Positions 1 to 7,160 of a DNA stretch of 9,739 bases are shown piece after piece. How positions within the stretch are numbered: position 1 is the first letter of the stretch; each line of letters starts with the position of its first letter. The DNA is from an uncultured Novosphingobium sp. (GTDB lineage: Bacteria; Pseudomonadota; Alphaproteobacteria; Sphingomonadales; Sphingomonadaceae): the NCBI GenBank assembly GCA_937897535.1, contig CALCQB010000385.1, forward strand, positions 1 to 9,739, read 5' to 3'. A program made the translations under genes and the position numbers. The notes under the pieces are model-generated. The model made no database searches, was not told the DNA's origin, and saw only the letters and a program-made list of their open reading frames with translations.

Positions 1-1
1 G

Positions 2-1321
2 CCGCGAATGGGTGACGACATTGCCTTCAATGGCGATGGCATGATTACCCGGTTTCACTTCCACGACGGGCAGTGCGACTTTCGCCAGCGCTGGGCCCAG
101 ACCGACAAGTGGAAGCTGGAGCATGAGGCCGGCAAGGCGCTATTCGGCAACTACCGTAACCCGCTGACCGATGATGAGAGCGTCAAGGGCCAGATCCGCG
201 GTACCGCCAACACCAACGCCTTCGTCCACGGCGGCAAGCTTTATGCGCTCAAAGAAGACAGCCCCGCGCTGGCGATGGATGCCGCCAGCATGGAGACCGA
301 TGGCTACACCCGGTTCGGCGGGAAGATGGAAGGCGAAACCTTCACCGCCCACCCCAAGATCGATCCCGCCACCGGCAACATGCTTGCCTTCGGCTATGCC
401 TCGACCGGTCTGTGCTCCACCGATTGCATGTTTTATGAAGTGACGTCTGAGGGTGAGCTGGTTCACCAGATCGCCTTCACCGCGCCCTATTACTGCATGA
501 TGCACGATTTCGGGATCACCGAGGACTACGCAGTGTTCAACGTGATGCCCTCGATCGGATCGTGGGAGCGGCTCGAAAAGGGCCTGCCGCATTTCGGATT
601 CGACACCAGCCTGCCCGTCTATCTCGGCGTGTTGCCGCGCAAGAGGGGTGCGACTGGCGCGGATATCCGCTGGTTCAAGACCGGCAACAGTTTCAACAGC
701 CACGTGATGAACGCCTTCCAGGAGGGCAGCAAGGTCCACTTCGATATCCCGGTGGCCAAGAACAACATGTTCCCGTTCTTCCCCGACGTGAACGGCGCGC
801 CGTTCAACGGGATGGAAGCGATGAGCTATCTGACCCGCTGGACGGTCGACATGGCCAGCAATTCGGACGAATTCGACAGCATTACTCAGCTGACCCAGAC
901 CGCCGGGGAATTTCCCCGGATCGATGATCGCTTCGCCGGGCGGCCCTACCGCTACGGATGGATGCTCGAGATGGACATGCGCCGCCCGGTCGAGCTCAAG
1001 GGCGGCAGCGCTGGCGGACTGCTGATGAACTGCCTGTGCCTGATCGATCACCAGACGAAGCGCGAGCAGCACTGGTGGTGCGGCCCGGTCTCGTCCTTGC
1101 AGGAACCCTGCTTCATCCCGCGCAGCAAGGACGCGGCCGAAGGCGACGGCTGGATCGTCCAGGTCTGCAACCGGCTGGAAGAACACCGCAGCGACCTGCT
1201 GCTGTTCGACGCGCTCGACGTCGAAAAGGGCCCGATCGCGACGATCAACGTTCCGATCCGGCTGCGGTTCGGGCTCCACGGCAACTTCGCCAGCGCCGAG
1301 GATATCGGGCTGGCGGCTTAG
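2..1321 (+). CDS. Carotenoid oxygenase family, lignostilbene dioxygenase-like (5'-partial)
   Basis: Predicted cytoplasmic non-haem Fe(II) dioxygenase that would cleave the central double bond of a stilbene to two aromatic aldehydes. The frame is open to the window edge, and the ATG at 8 lies inside the conserved start of the fold (GDDIAFNGDGM), so about 50 N-terminal residues are missing. Counting from that ATG (437 aa), the four iron-binding His are H115 (TAHPK), H166 (MMHDF), H232 (SHVMN) and H424 (LHGNF); a conserved Glu lies in QEPCF (E366). Adding 52 gives 167, 218, 284 and 476, the ligands I recall for Novosphingobium NOV1. The same offset places F7, Y49 and K82 on F59, Y101 and K134, recalled as the 4-hydroxystilbene-binding residues of LsdA. 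Family certain; stilbene substrate well supported; exact substrate unknown. The promoter lies outside the window. Confidence 0.93.
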   Translation, partial: PRMGDDIAFNGDGMITRFHFHDGQCDFRQRWAQTDKWKLEHEAGKALFGNYRNPLTDDESVKGQIRGTANTNAFVHGGKLYALKEDSPALAMDAASMETDGYTRFGGKMEGETFTAHPKIDPATGNMLAFGYASTGLCSTDCMFYEVTSEGELVHQIAFTAPYYCMMHDFGITEDYAVFNVMPSIGSWERLEKGLPHFGFDTSLPVYLGVLPRKRGATGADIRWFKTGNSFNSHVMNAFQEGSKVHFDIPVAKNNMFPFFPDVNGAPFNGMEAMSYLTRWTVDMASNSDEFDSITQLTQTAGEFPRIDDRFAGRPYRYGWMLEMDMRRPVELKGGSAGGLLMNCLCLIDHQTKREQHWWCGPVSSLQEPCFIPRSKDAAEGDGWIVQVCNRLEEHRSDLLLFDALDVEKGPIATINVPIRLRFGLHGNFASAEDIGLAA

Positions 1322-1350
1322 AAGGGCGCTAACCGACCGCCTGCCATTAA

Positions 1351-1391
1351 CCTGATCGATATGCCGCCGCGTTAGAGCGGCTGCGATCAGG
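1351..1391 (+). promoter_or_regulatory. Two-tier inverted repeat in the leader of the small gene, overlapping its RBS
   Basis: Perfect 8-bp arms CCTGATCG (1351-1358) and CGATCAGG (1384-1391) enclose an inner stem GCCGC (1363-1367)/GCGGC (1377-1381) with a 9-nt loop and a 4/2-nt internal loop. The 3' arm contains the first three bases of the Shine-Dalgarno AGGAG (1389-1393) of the gene at 1402, so folding could limit ribosome access. No T-run follows, so it is not a normal intrinsic terminator for the oxygenase gene. It could also be a protein-binding dyad. Confidence 0.45.
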
Positions 1392-1401
1392 AGTCGCATT
1401 C

Positions 1402-1575
1402 ATGAAATTCGTATCGCTCAAGTCGCGTGGCGGGGATTACCTCGTCATCGTATCCAACATTGCCTGGCTCCGGACCGCCGAGAACGGCCAGACCAATGTC
1501 GGCATCGTTGGCGGCAGTCCGCTGCTGGTGGCGGGGTCGATCGAAGAAGTAGCCCGGACGATTCTGGCGGGCTGA
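1402..1575 (+). CDS. Small conserved-looking protein, 57 aa, FlbD-like pattern (hypothetical)
   Basis: Complete ATG-to-TGA frame with a good Shine-Dalgarno AGGAG at 1389-1393, 8 nt before the start. There is no signal peptide or membrane segment. The pattern is short beta strands (KFVSL, YLVIV, TNVGIVGG, PLLVAG) followed by an acidic helix SIEEVARTIL. This spacing, ending in a strand plus 'S-x-E-E-V' helix, resembles the small FlbD/SwrD family, but similarity is by eye only and no flagellar gene is nearby. It follows the oxygenase gene after 80 nt on the same strand and its stop touches the stop of the convergent ThDP-enzyme gene. Codon use matches its neighbours, which supports a real gene. 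Function unknown. Confidence 0.72.
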   Translation: MKFVSLKSRGGDYLVIVSNIAWLRTAENGQTNVGIVGGSPLLVAGSIEEVARTILAG

Positions 1576-1588
1576 TCAGTCGATCAGC
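1571..1588. repeat. Short hairpin over the abutting convergent stop codons
   Basis: GCTGATC (1571-1577), loop AGTC, GATCAGC (1582-1588): a 7-bp perfect stem. It contains the TGA of the plus-strand small gene (1573-1575) and the stop of the minus-strand ThDP-enzyme gene (1576-1578). No T-run follows on either strand, so it is at most a weak bidirectional terminator. Confidence 0.4.
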
Positions 1589-3120
1589 AGTTCGACCAAT
1601 GTTGGTCCGGCGCTGGCGAAGCTCCATTGCAGCGCCGCGTCCAGTTCGGTCACAGTGGCGGCGCGGCGTGCGGTTACGCCAAGGCTTTCCGCCAGTTTGA
1701 CGAAGTCGATCCCGCCGATCTCGGTGCCGGGCAGCGCGTTCATATGGAACACCTTGGCAAAGTGATCGAGCGCGGCATAGCGGCGGTTGTTGAGGATTAC
1801 GAAGCTGACGTCCACGGCTTGCTCCACCGCGCTCCACAGCGCCGGGATGGTGTACATCGCCGAACCATCGCCCAACAGCGCGATTACCCTCCGCTCGCTG
1901 GCCAGGGCGACGCCTATCGATGCAGGCAGGCCATAGCCGAGGCCGCCGCTGGCGCAGGTGTAGAAGCCCCCGCGCGTCACGATCGGCAAGTGATCGTGCA
2001 TCGGGGTGCGCGCGGTTGGCGCTTCCTCGACCAGGATCGAACCCGCAGGACGCAGCGCCGCGATCCGGGCGCAGACGTGGACCGCGTCCATCGCGGCGAG
2101 CGGCGCGGGCTTGCGCGTGAACGGGGGAGGCGGGGACCGGCGGTGCACGGCCCGCGCCAGGCTCGCCAGCCCGCTCGCCACATCGCCCAGTACCCCCAGC
2201 CCGCCGGGCAGGAACGACAGGTGCTGCGGATCGACGCTCAGCGCGCCCAGCGCCGCGCCTTCGGGCCAATGCGGGCCGGAGCCTTCAGCGTGATAGGTGA
2301 ATACCGGCGCGCCAACGACGAGCAGTGCATCATGCGGCGAGAGCAGCCGGACGATTTCTTCGCGGAAGGCCGGCAGGAACCCGGCGAATTGCGGGTGATC
2401 CTCGGGGAAGCATTCGCGCGCGGCGAACGGCGCGATCCACACCGCCGCACCGCTCGCCTCGGCCAGCGTCACCGCCGCGTCCCACCCGCCGCTGTCGGCC
2501 ACCCCGGTGCCGAGGACCAACGCCGGACTGCGCGACGCATCGAGCATCGCCGCCAGCCGGGCCAGTCCGGCCGGATCGGGCATCGTCCGCAGCGACAGCT
2601 GTGGCAGCGCGGGCATCGCGCATTCCCGGTCCCAGTCATCGACCGGCACCGAAACGAACACCGGTCCCATCGGCGGCGTTAGTGCAATGTGAAACGCGCG
2701 GACCAGAGCGGCGGGGACGTCTTCGGCGCGGGCCGGTTCGCACGACCATTTGACGTAGGGCTGGGGGAATTCGGCGGCGCGGGTCGCGCCCAGGAACGGA
2801 TCCATCGGCAGCAGGCTGCGGGCCTGCTGCCCGGCGGTGACCACCAGCGGGGTATTGTTGCGGTATGCGGTGTAGAGGTTGCCCAGCGCATTGCCGGTGC
2901 CGGCCGCGCTGTGCAGATTGACCAGCGCCGGTCCGCCGCTGGCCCGGGCAAAGCCGTCTGCCATCCCGACCACAGCCGCCTCGTTGAGACCCAGCACGTA
3001 ATCGAACCCGTCGGGCAGCGCGCGCAGCATCGGCAGTTCGGTCGATCCGGGATTGCCGAACAATCGGTCGATCCCGAAATGGGCAAAGACGGCGAAGGCA
3101 GCGTCGCGGACGATGGTCAT
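1576..3120 (-). CDS. mdlC: ThDP-dependent decarboxylase, benzoylformate decarboxylase-like
   Basis: Predicted cytoplasmic ThDP/Mg2+ enzyme that decarboxylates an arylglyoxylate to an aromatic aldehyde. The 514 aa length is close to Pseudomonas benzoylformate decarboxylase (528 aa). Its key residues appear in place: S26 in GNPGSTELP, the ThDP-activating E47 (GLNEAAVVG), H70 in NLHSAAGTG, and H277 in PVFTYHAEG, matching S26, E47, H70 and H281 of the Pseudomonas enzyme as I recall them. The cofactor motif runs from GDGS (418-421) to NN (444-445). WDxA-like and KWSCEP segments also resemble that enzyme. It is the last gene of the operon and its ATG overlaps the MFS stop by 4 nt (ATGA), so translation is probably coupled. 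In this context a methoxy/hydroxy-substituted phenylglyoxylate is plausible, but that is inference. Other ThDP decarboxylases of the same fold cannot be fully excluded. Confidence 0.88.
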   Translation of the reverse strand: MTIVRDAAFAVFAHFGIDRLFGNPGSTELPMLRALPDGFDYVLGLNEAAVVGMADGFARASGGPALVNLHSAAGTGNALGNLYTAYRNNTPLVVTAGQQARSLLPMDPFLGATRAAEFPQPYVKWSCEPARAEDVPAALVRAFHIALTPPMGPVFVSVPVDDWDRECAMPALPQLSLRTMPDPAGLARLAAMLDASRSPALVLGTGVADSGGWDAAVTLAEASGAAVWIAPFAARECFPEDHPQFAGFLPAFREEIVRLLSPHDALLVVGAPVFTYHAEGSGPHWPEGAALGALSVDPQHLSFLPGGLGVLGDVASGLASLARAVHRRSPPPPFTRKPAPLAAMDAVHVCARIAALRPAGSILVEEAPTARTPMHDHLPIVTRGGFYTCASGGLGYGLPASIGVALASERRVIALLGDGSAMYTIPALWSAVEQAVDVSFVILNNRRYAALDHFAKVFHMNALPGTEIGGIDFVKLAESLGVTARRAATVTELDAALQWSFASAGPTLVELLID

Positions 3121-4706
3121 GCGCTTGCCCGGTCCATCAACGCGGCTTCATCGCGTCCAGCCCTTCGCGCGACGAGGAACATCAGCAGCGTGATCGGGAT
3201 CGCCACCGCGTTGATGCTGAGCATCGCGGTCCGCAGGTCTCCGGTCGCGTCTGACAGCAGCCCGACGACATAGGGACCGATCCCGAGCCCGCCTATCGTC
3301 GCCAGCATCAGATAGAGGCTCCCGGTAATCCCGCGCATCCGGGGCAGGACCTGATCATAGATGATCGCATACAGCGGCGGCATCCAGCCGGTCAGCACCA
3401 AGGAATAGGCCACGAACCGCCAGTAGAACGTCACCGCATCGGGCGCGTGATAGACCCAGAACGACATGATCGGGCTCAGCGCCATGCAGAACAGGCTGGT
3501 GCTGGCCCGGCCCGCACCGGGCAGGCGCTTGTGGAGCCAGTCCGAAAACGGTCCCCAGAACAGCGGCCCGAGGATCCCCATGGTCGCCGCGACCAGCCCG
3601 AACTGCAGCGCAGTGTCCTTCATCGACAGGTGGTAATAGCGCATCAGGAAGCTGGGGTTGAAAGCCATCATCCCGTAATTGATCACCGATTGCAGCATCC
3701 CCACAGCGATCGCCATCATCAGCGTCGGCGAGCGGGTGATGACACGGTAAGCCTGGGCATCGGTCACCGCCATGTTCTGCATCAGGTTGACGATCACGAA
3801 CAGGCCGAACCCGGTGACCAGCCACTGCAAGGCGTGCGGCCCGATCCGCACCGCGCCGAACTCCAGCGGCGGGCGCGGCGACAGGCCGCTGCACAGCGCG
3901 GTCAGCGCGACCATCGCGGCGGCGATCAGCGCCAGCGCGATCAGGTTGAACCGCCAGCTCGCGCCGCTCGCCCCGGCCTTGCGCAGCGCCAGCCAGTTGA
4001 GCCCCGGCAGGACCGCGGCGAGCACTTGTCCGCTGGCGGCGAACGGCGCGGGATCCGGCGGCGCGACGATCCCGTCCATCTCGCCGCGGACCGGCTCTTT
4101 GAGCGTCGACATCGCCAGCGCCAGGACGATGCCGGGCAGGGCGGCGACGAAAAAGGCGAACTGCCAGCCCTTGATCGTGCTGCCGGCATGATTGACGTCC
4201 CACCAGTTGGCCGCGACCCCGCCAAGGATCAGCGAGCCGCCGATCCCGAGCGCAATCGCGCTCGCCAGCATCGCCATCACGAACCCCCGGCGCTGCTTGG
4301 GCCAGAAATCATAGATCAGCGACGTGCCGGCGGGAGCCGCCGAAGCCTCGCCGATGCCCACGCCCAGCCGTGACAGCGCCAGCATCGCAAAGCCATTGGC
4401 GAAGCCGCCCATCGCCGTCGCCACCGACCAGAATGCGATCGACAGGGTCAGCAGCCGGGTCCGCACCCAGCCGTCGGCTAGCCGCCCCAGCGGCAGCGAG
4501 AACAGCGCATAGAACAGCGCGAACACCGTGCCGAACAGCAGACCCATCTCGGCATCGCCGATCTTGAGATCGGCCTTGATCGCGGGGGCGAGGATCGCGA
4601 GGATCTGCCGGTCGAGCAGACTGACCGCATTGGTGAGCGCGACCAGCACGAGCGCCCACCACGCGCCGCGCGGCAAGGCAGGGTTGGTGGGCGATGGTCC
4701 CGTCAT
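3117..4706 (-). CDS. MFS transporter, spinster-like, with enlarged central region
   Basis: Inner-membrane secondary transporter, probably for an aromatic substrate of this operon. From the ATG at 4706 it has 529 aa. Visible marks are LDRQIL after TM1 (31-36), the motif-A loop GRLADGWVRTR (74-84) between TM2 and TM3, and the TM4 motif SRLGVGIGEA (112-121) typical of spinster-like MFS proteins. Hydrophobic segments suggest about 14 helices rather than 12: between TM6 (near 181-200) and the C-terminal half there is a stretch of about 110 residues with a loop (205-250) and two extra hydrophobic segments (near 253-273 and 290-312). I chose the ATG 31 nt after the QorB stop; an in-frame ATG at 4757 would overlap QorB by 20 nt and adds only a non-conserved Arg/Gly-rich stretch. 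Substrate cannot be read from the sequence. Confidence 0.88.
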   Translation of the reverse strand: MTGPSPTNPALPRGAWWALVLVALTNAVSLLDRQILAILAPAIKADLKIGDAEMGLLFGTVFALFYALFSLPLGRLADGWVRTRLLTLSIAFWSVATAMGGFANGFAMLALSRLGVGIGEASAAPAGTSLIYDFWPKQRRGFVMAMLASAIALGIGGSLILGGVAANWWDVNHAGSTIKGWQFAFFVAALPGIVLALAMSTLKEPVRGEMDGIVAPPDPAPFAASGQVLAAVLPGLNWLALRKAGASGASWRFNLIALALIAAAMVALTALCSGLSPRPPLEFGAVRIGPHALQWLVTGFGLFVIVNLMQNMAVTDAQAYRVITRSPTLMMAIAVGMLQSVINYGMMAFNPSFLMRYYHLSMKDTALQFGLVAATMGILGPLFWGPFSDWLHKRLPGAGRASTSLFCMALSPIMSFWVYHAPDAVTFYWRFVAYSLVLTGWMPPLYAIIYDQVLPRMRGITGSLYLMLATIGGLGIGPYVVGLLSDATGDLRTAMLSINAVAIPITLLMFLVARRAGRDEAALMDRASA

Positions 4707-4737
4707 GCTCTGCTTGTTCCCCAAACCCGCCCCGGAT

Positions 4738-5592
4738 CTACGCCAGTGCCCTGGCAATTGCCCCGGCGATCGGTTCGGTCGGCCGTCCGATCAGCCGGGC
4801 CAGATCGCCGCTCGTGTCATAGAGCACATCCTTGCTCATCTGGAACGAGGAATCACCGAACATCCGCGCCACGAAATCGGGCAGGCCAGCGGCTTCGAGC
4901 GCGGCGACGTGATCGGCCTGGGGCAGATCGACATAGGCAACGGTCCGGCCTGCCTGGCGCGAAACTTCCGCCGCGAATTCACTGAGGGTGAAGGCGCTGT
5001 CGCCCGAAATCTCGTAGACCTCTCCGCCCATGGCATTGATCAGCGCGGCGGCATCGCCCGCCGCCATGTCGGCGCGCGGTGCGGCCGAGATTCGGCCATT
5101 CCCGGCCGAACCGAGGATATGTCCGCTGGCCAGCGCCGCCGGGATTCCGGCGGTGAAGTTCTCAGAATACCAGCCGTGGCGCATCAAGACATGCGGAATG
5201 CCGCTCGCGGCAAGCGAAGCCTCGGTCGCCCGGTGATCGGCGGCGAGCGCGATCGGGCAGTCAGGCGCGCGCAGGATCGAGGTGTAGACGATCAAGCTGA
5301 CCCCAGCGGCCTTGGCGGCGGCGATCACGGCATCGTGCTGGGCCACCCGCGCGCCGACGGCATTGCCGGCGATCAGCAGCAGCCGGTCAACGCCTTCGAG
5401 CGCCGGGCCAAGCGTTTCAACGCGCTCGAAGTCGCACTCCCGCACCGATACGCCCTTGGTTGCCCAGTCGGACAGCCGGGCCGGATCGCGGGCAAGCGCC
5501 ACGACGTTCTCCGCGCCGACCTGTTCCGCCAACAGGCCAATCGTGATCGCTCCCAGTTGCCCGGTTGCCCCGGTCAGCGCGTAGCTCGTCAC
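4738..5592 (-). CDS. NmrA/SDR-family NAD(P)H:quinone oxidoreductase, QorB-like
   Basis: Predicted cytoplasmic atypical short-chain reductase using NAD(P)H, likely acting on quinones. The 284 aa closely follow E. coli QorB (YtfG, 286 aa) by eye: Rossmann motif GATGQLG (8-14), the NADP-side segment VALARDPARL (31-40), LLLIAG and VYTSIL strands, and the family signature GWYSEN (140-145), followed by a region like QorB's 'YEISGDSAFTLSEFA' segment (193-207). The start is GTG at 5592, overlapping the stop of the LigW-like gene as GTGA with no separate strong Shine-Dalgarno, so translation is likely coupled. A longer open frame to 5772 is antisense-like filler inside the LigW-like gene. In the operon it may detoxify quinones from catechols or reduce a pathway intermediate (inference). 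Confidence 0.85.
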   Translation of the reverse strand: MTSYALTGATGQLGAITIGLLAEQVGAENVVALARDPARLSDWATKGVSVRECDFERVETLGPALEGVDRLLLIAGNAVGARVAQHDAVIAAAKAAGVSLIVYTSILRAPDCPIALAADHRATEASLAASGIPHVLMRHGWYSENFTAGIPAALASGHILGSAGNGRISAAPRADMAAGDAAALINAMGGEVYEISGDSAFTLSEFAAEVSRQAGRTVAYVDLPQADHVAALEAAGLPDFVARMFGDSSFQMSKDVLYDTSGDLARLIGRPTEPIAGAIARALA

Positions 5593-6728
5593 AGCTTGAA
5601 CCAGCGTTCGGCATTGGTCTGGAAGAACTTCCTCTTCACCGCCCCGGATACCGCCAGGTTGTCCATCGCGATCACTTCGTCGGCGACGTACTGGTAGGGG
5701 TAATCCATCGCGTACATCACCCGGTCCTCGCCCATCACCTCGATCATCAGCTTGACCGCCGGTTCCCAGCACAGGCCGCTGGTGGTGCCGAGGAAGTTGT
5801 TGCGGATGTAGTAGAACAGGTCGTGCTTGAGCGGCTTGAGCCGCGCATAACGCTGCGAGCGGATCCCGGCCTTGTGCATGTAATCGGTCCGGTAAAGCCA
5901 GAACGGCAGCGCCTCGAACCCGTGGCCGGCCATGACCTGCAGGTCGGGATAGCGGTCGAACAGCCCGGTCGTGACCAGCCGCAGCAGGTGATAGCTGGTC
6001 TCGACCCCGAACCCGAACACCGCGCCATCCAGACCGGCGTCGATCATTCCGCCCATCATGCTGTCGGGCAGCGTGGCGGGGTGGATGTAAAGCGGCTGGC
6101 CGACATCGGACAGCGCGCGGAAGATCGGATCGAACTGCGCCTCATCCAGATAATGCCCCTGGGTGTGGCTGTTGATCTGGACGCCCTTGAAGCCAAGCTC
6201 GGTTGCACCCCGGCGAATTTCGGTGGCCGACCATTCGGGGTCCTGCGGGGCGACGGCGGTCATCCCGATGAAGCGGCTGGGGTGAGCCTGACAGGCAGCG
6301 GCGAGGGTATCGTTGGCGCGGCGGGCGATGGCCTTGGCCTCTTCGATGTCGAGCATCGGCTGGACCCCGGGCGAAGTCAGCGCCAGGATCGCCTTGTCGA
6401 TCCCGGTCGCGTCCATGTGAGCCAGCCGCATGTCGCCCAGGTTCATCAGCCGCTCGAGGATTTCGGTCGCGCGCTGCGACGGGCTGGTGCCGTAGAACCC
6501 CCAGAGCGAGACCAGGCCCTTGTCGGCGGTCCCGTCCTTGACCATCCGCAGGAACACATCGACCTGCTCACGCGTGGCAAAGGCTTCTTCGGTAGCGATC
6601 CGCAGATAGCCGCGATCCCCGCCGGTCTTGAGTTCGTGGGTCATGCTCTTCCCTTTCTTCGCGCTCGCCGGGAGCGCCAGTGCGGCGAGGCCCGCCGCCA
6701 GTCCCGCGTTGACCGCGCGGCGTTTCAT
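5589..6728 (-). CDS. ligW: Amidohydrolase-2 family decarboxylase, LigW-like (5-carboxyvanillate decarboxylase), with N-terminal signal-like extension
   Basis: Metal-dependent (Mn2+ in LigW) non-oxidative decarboxylase, expected to convert 5-carboxyvanillate to vanillate. TIM-barrel landmarks in the 379-aa form: E47 (IATEEAF), R86, H216 (YIHPA), H269 (MAGHGFE) and D342 (YAMDYPYQ). Subtracting 28 gives 19, 58, 188, 241 and 314, the metal and active-site positions I recall for Novosphingobium LigW, so the internal Met29 (codon at 6644-6642) matches the known enzyme's start. Met29 also has a strong Shine-Dalgarno. Yet the upstream 28 codons encode KRR, a hydrophobic run and an ALPASA-AKK-like cleavage region, show the same GC-rich third positions, and begin 10 nt after the SnoaL stop. 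I keep the long form as drawn and flag the short one. Family sure; exact substrate likely; location (cytoplasm or periplasm) open. Confidence 0.88.
   Translation of the reverse strand: MKRRAVNAGLAAGLAALALPASAKKGKSMTHELKTGGDRGYLRIATEEAFATREQVDVFLRMVKDGTADKGLVSLWGFYGTSPSQRATEILERLMNLGDMRLAHMDATGIDKAILALTSPGVQPMLDIEEAKAIARRANDTLAAACQAHPSRFIGMTAVAPQDPEWSATEIRRGATELGFKGVQINSHTQGHYLDEAQFDPIFRALSDVGQPLYIHPATLPDSMMGGMIDAGLDGAVFGFGVETSYHLLRLVTTGLFDRYPDLQVMAGHGFEALPFWLYRTDYMHKAGIRSQRYARLKPLKHDLFYYIRNNFLGTTSGLCWEPAVKLMIEVMGEDRVMYAMDYPYQYVADEVIAMDNLAVSGAVKRKFFQTNAERWFKL
6642..6656 (-). promoter_or_regulatory. Internal ribosome binding site and alternative start of the LigW-like gene
   Basis: On the minus strand AAAGGGA (6656-6650) lies 5 nt before an in-frame ATG (6644-6642). 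It is a better Shine-Dalgarno than anything before the upstream ATG at 6728. Starting here gives 351 aa, without the signal-like extension. Caution: the same bases encode Lys-Lys-Gly-Lys, which looks like a Shine-Dalgarno whatever its use. Confidence 0.5.
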
Positions 6729-6738
6729 GGCCGAACAG

Positions 6739-7152
6739 TCATGGTAGCGGGATCGCGCCGATCTGCATCATCAGTCCCATCATGTCCGGTTGCCCGTATT
6801 CCTCGACGATCTTGCCGTCAGCAAGCCGGTAGAAGTTCATCGCCTGGACCCGGATTGGCCGGCCGGTCGCGGGGACCCCCATAAACGGTCCGCCGTGAGT
6901 GCCGGTCATGGTGAAGCGGACCGCAACAGTATCGCCCTCTGCCACGCTGTCCTCGGCCTGCCACTGCACATCGGGAAAGCCGCCGCGCATCATCCCGATA
7001 ATCGCCAGATAACCGTCTGGTCCGATCAGCGGATCGGGTTGACCCGGCACGAAGAAGCGGGCGTCAGGTGACACCAGGTCCTGGGCCAGCGCGGGGTTAG
7101 CCGAATTGATGAATTCGACGAAACGTTGGACGAACTGATGCAGGTCGGTCAT
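6739..7152 (-). CDS. SnoaL-like / NTF2-fold protein (ester-cyclase type), substrate unknown
   Basis: A 137-aa cone-shaped alpha+beta barrel protein of the SnoaL/NTF2-like superfamily, probably cytoplasmic, with no signal peptide. Family marks in order: N-terminal helix (HQFVQRFVEFIN), GPDGY (44-48), FPDVQW (59-64), EGDTVAVRFTMTGTH (72-86), the GxPATGRPI turn (92-100), FYRLADGKIVEEY (107-119) and QPDMMGLMMQIG (121-132), where D123 sits where SnoaL-type cyclases have a catalytic Asp. It starts 8 nt after the aldehyde dehydrogenase stop; its Shine-Dalgarno (AGGA) overlaps that TAG. NTF2-fold enzymes include isomerases, dehydratases and the lignin gamma-formaldehyde lyase LdpA, which makes lignostilbene. 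LdpA activity here is only a hypothesis from the company of a lignostilbene dioxygenase. Confidence 0.82.
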   Translation of the reverse strand: MTDLHQFVQRFVEFINSANPALAQDLVSPDARFFVPGQPDPLIGPDGYLAIIGMMRGGFPDVQWQAEDSVAEGDTVAVRFTMTGTHGGPFMGVPATGRPIRVQAMNFYRLADGKIVEEYGQPDMMGLMMQIGAIPLP

Positions 7153-7160
7153 TTCGATTC

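Noticed and set aside
1347..1352. TTAACC, a half-site of the CtrA cell-cycle regulator
   Set aside because: No second TTAA at the 7-nt spacing; a lone 6-mer is expected by chance.
140..1399. Long minus-strand frame (419 aa) opposite the carotenoid oxygenase
   Set aside because: High-GC antisense shadow with His/Arg/Val-rich, family-less text; the plus frame has all four iron ligands.
4707..4757. Upstream ATG of the MFS gene (17 more residues)
   Set aside because: Overlaps QorB, and the extra residues are not transporter-like; the ATG at 4706 leads straight into the normal N-terminus.
4528..5697. Long plus-strand frame (389 aa) opposite QorB and the MFS start
   Set aside because: Low-complexity Arg/Gly/Ala text spanning two genes that have strong family motifs on the other strand.
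5565..6884. Long plus-strand frame (439 aa) opposite the LigW-like gene
   Set aside because: Antisense shadow; the minus frame carries the clear catalytic motifs.
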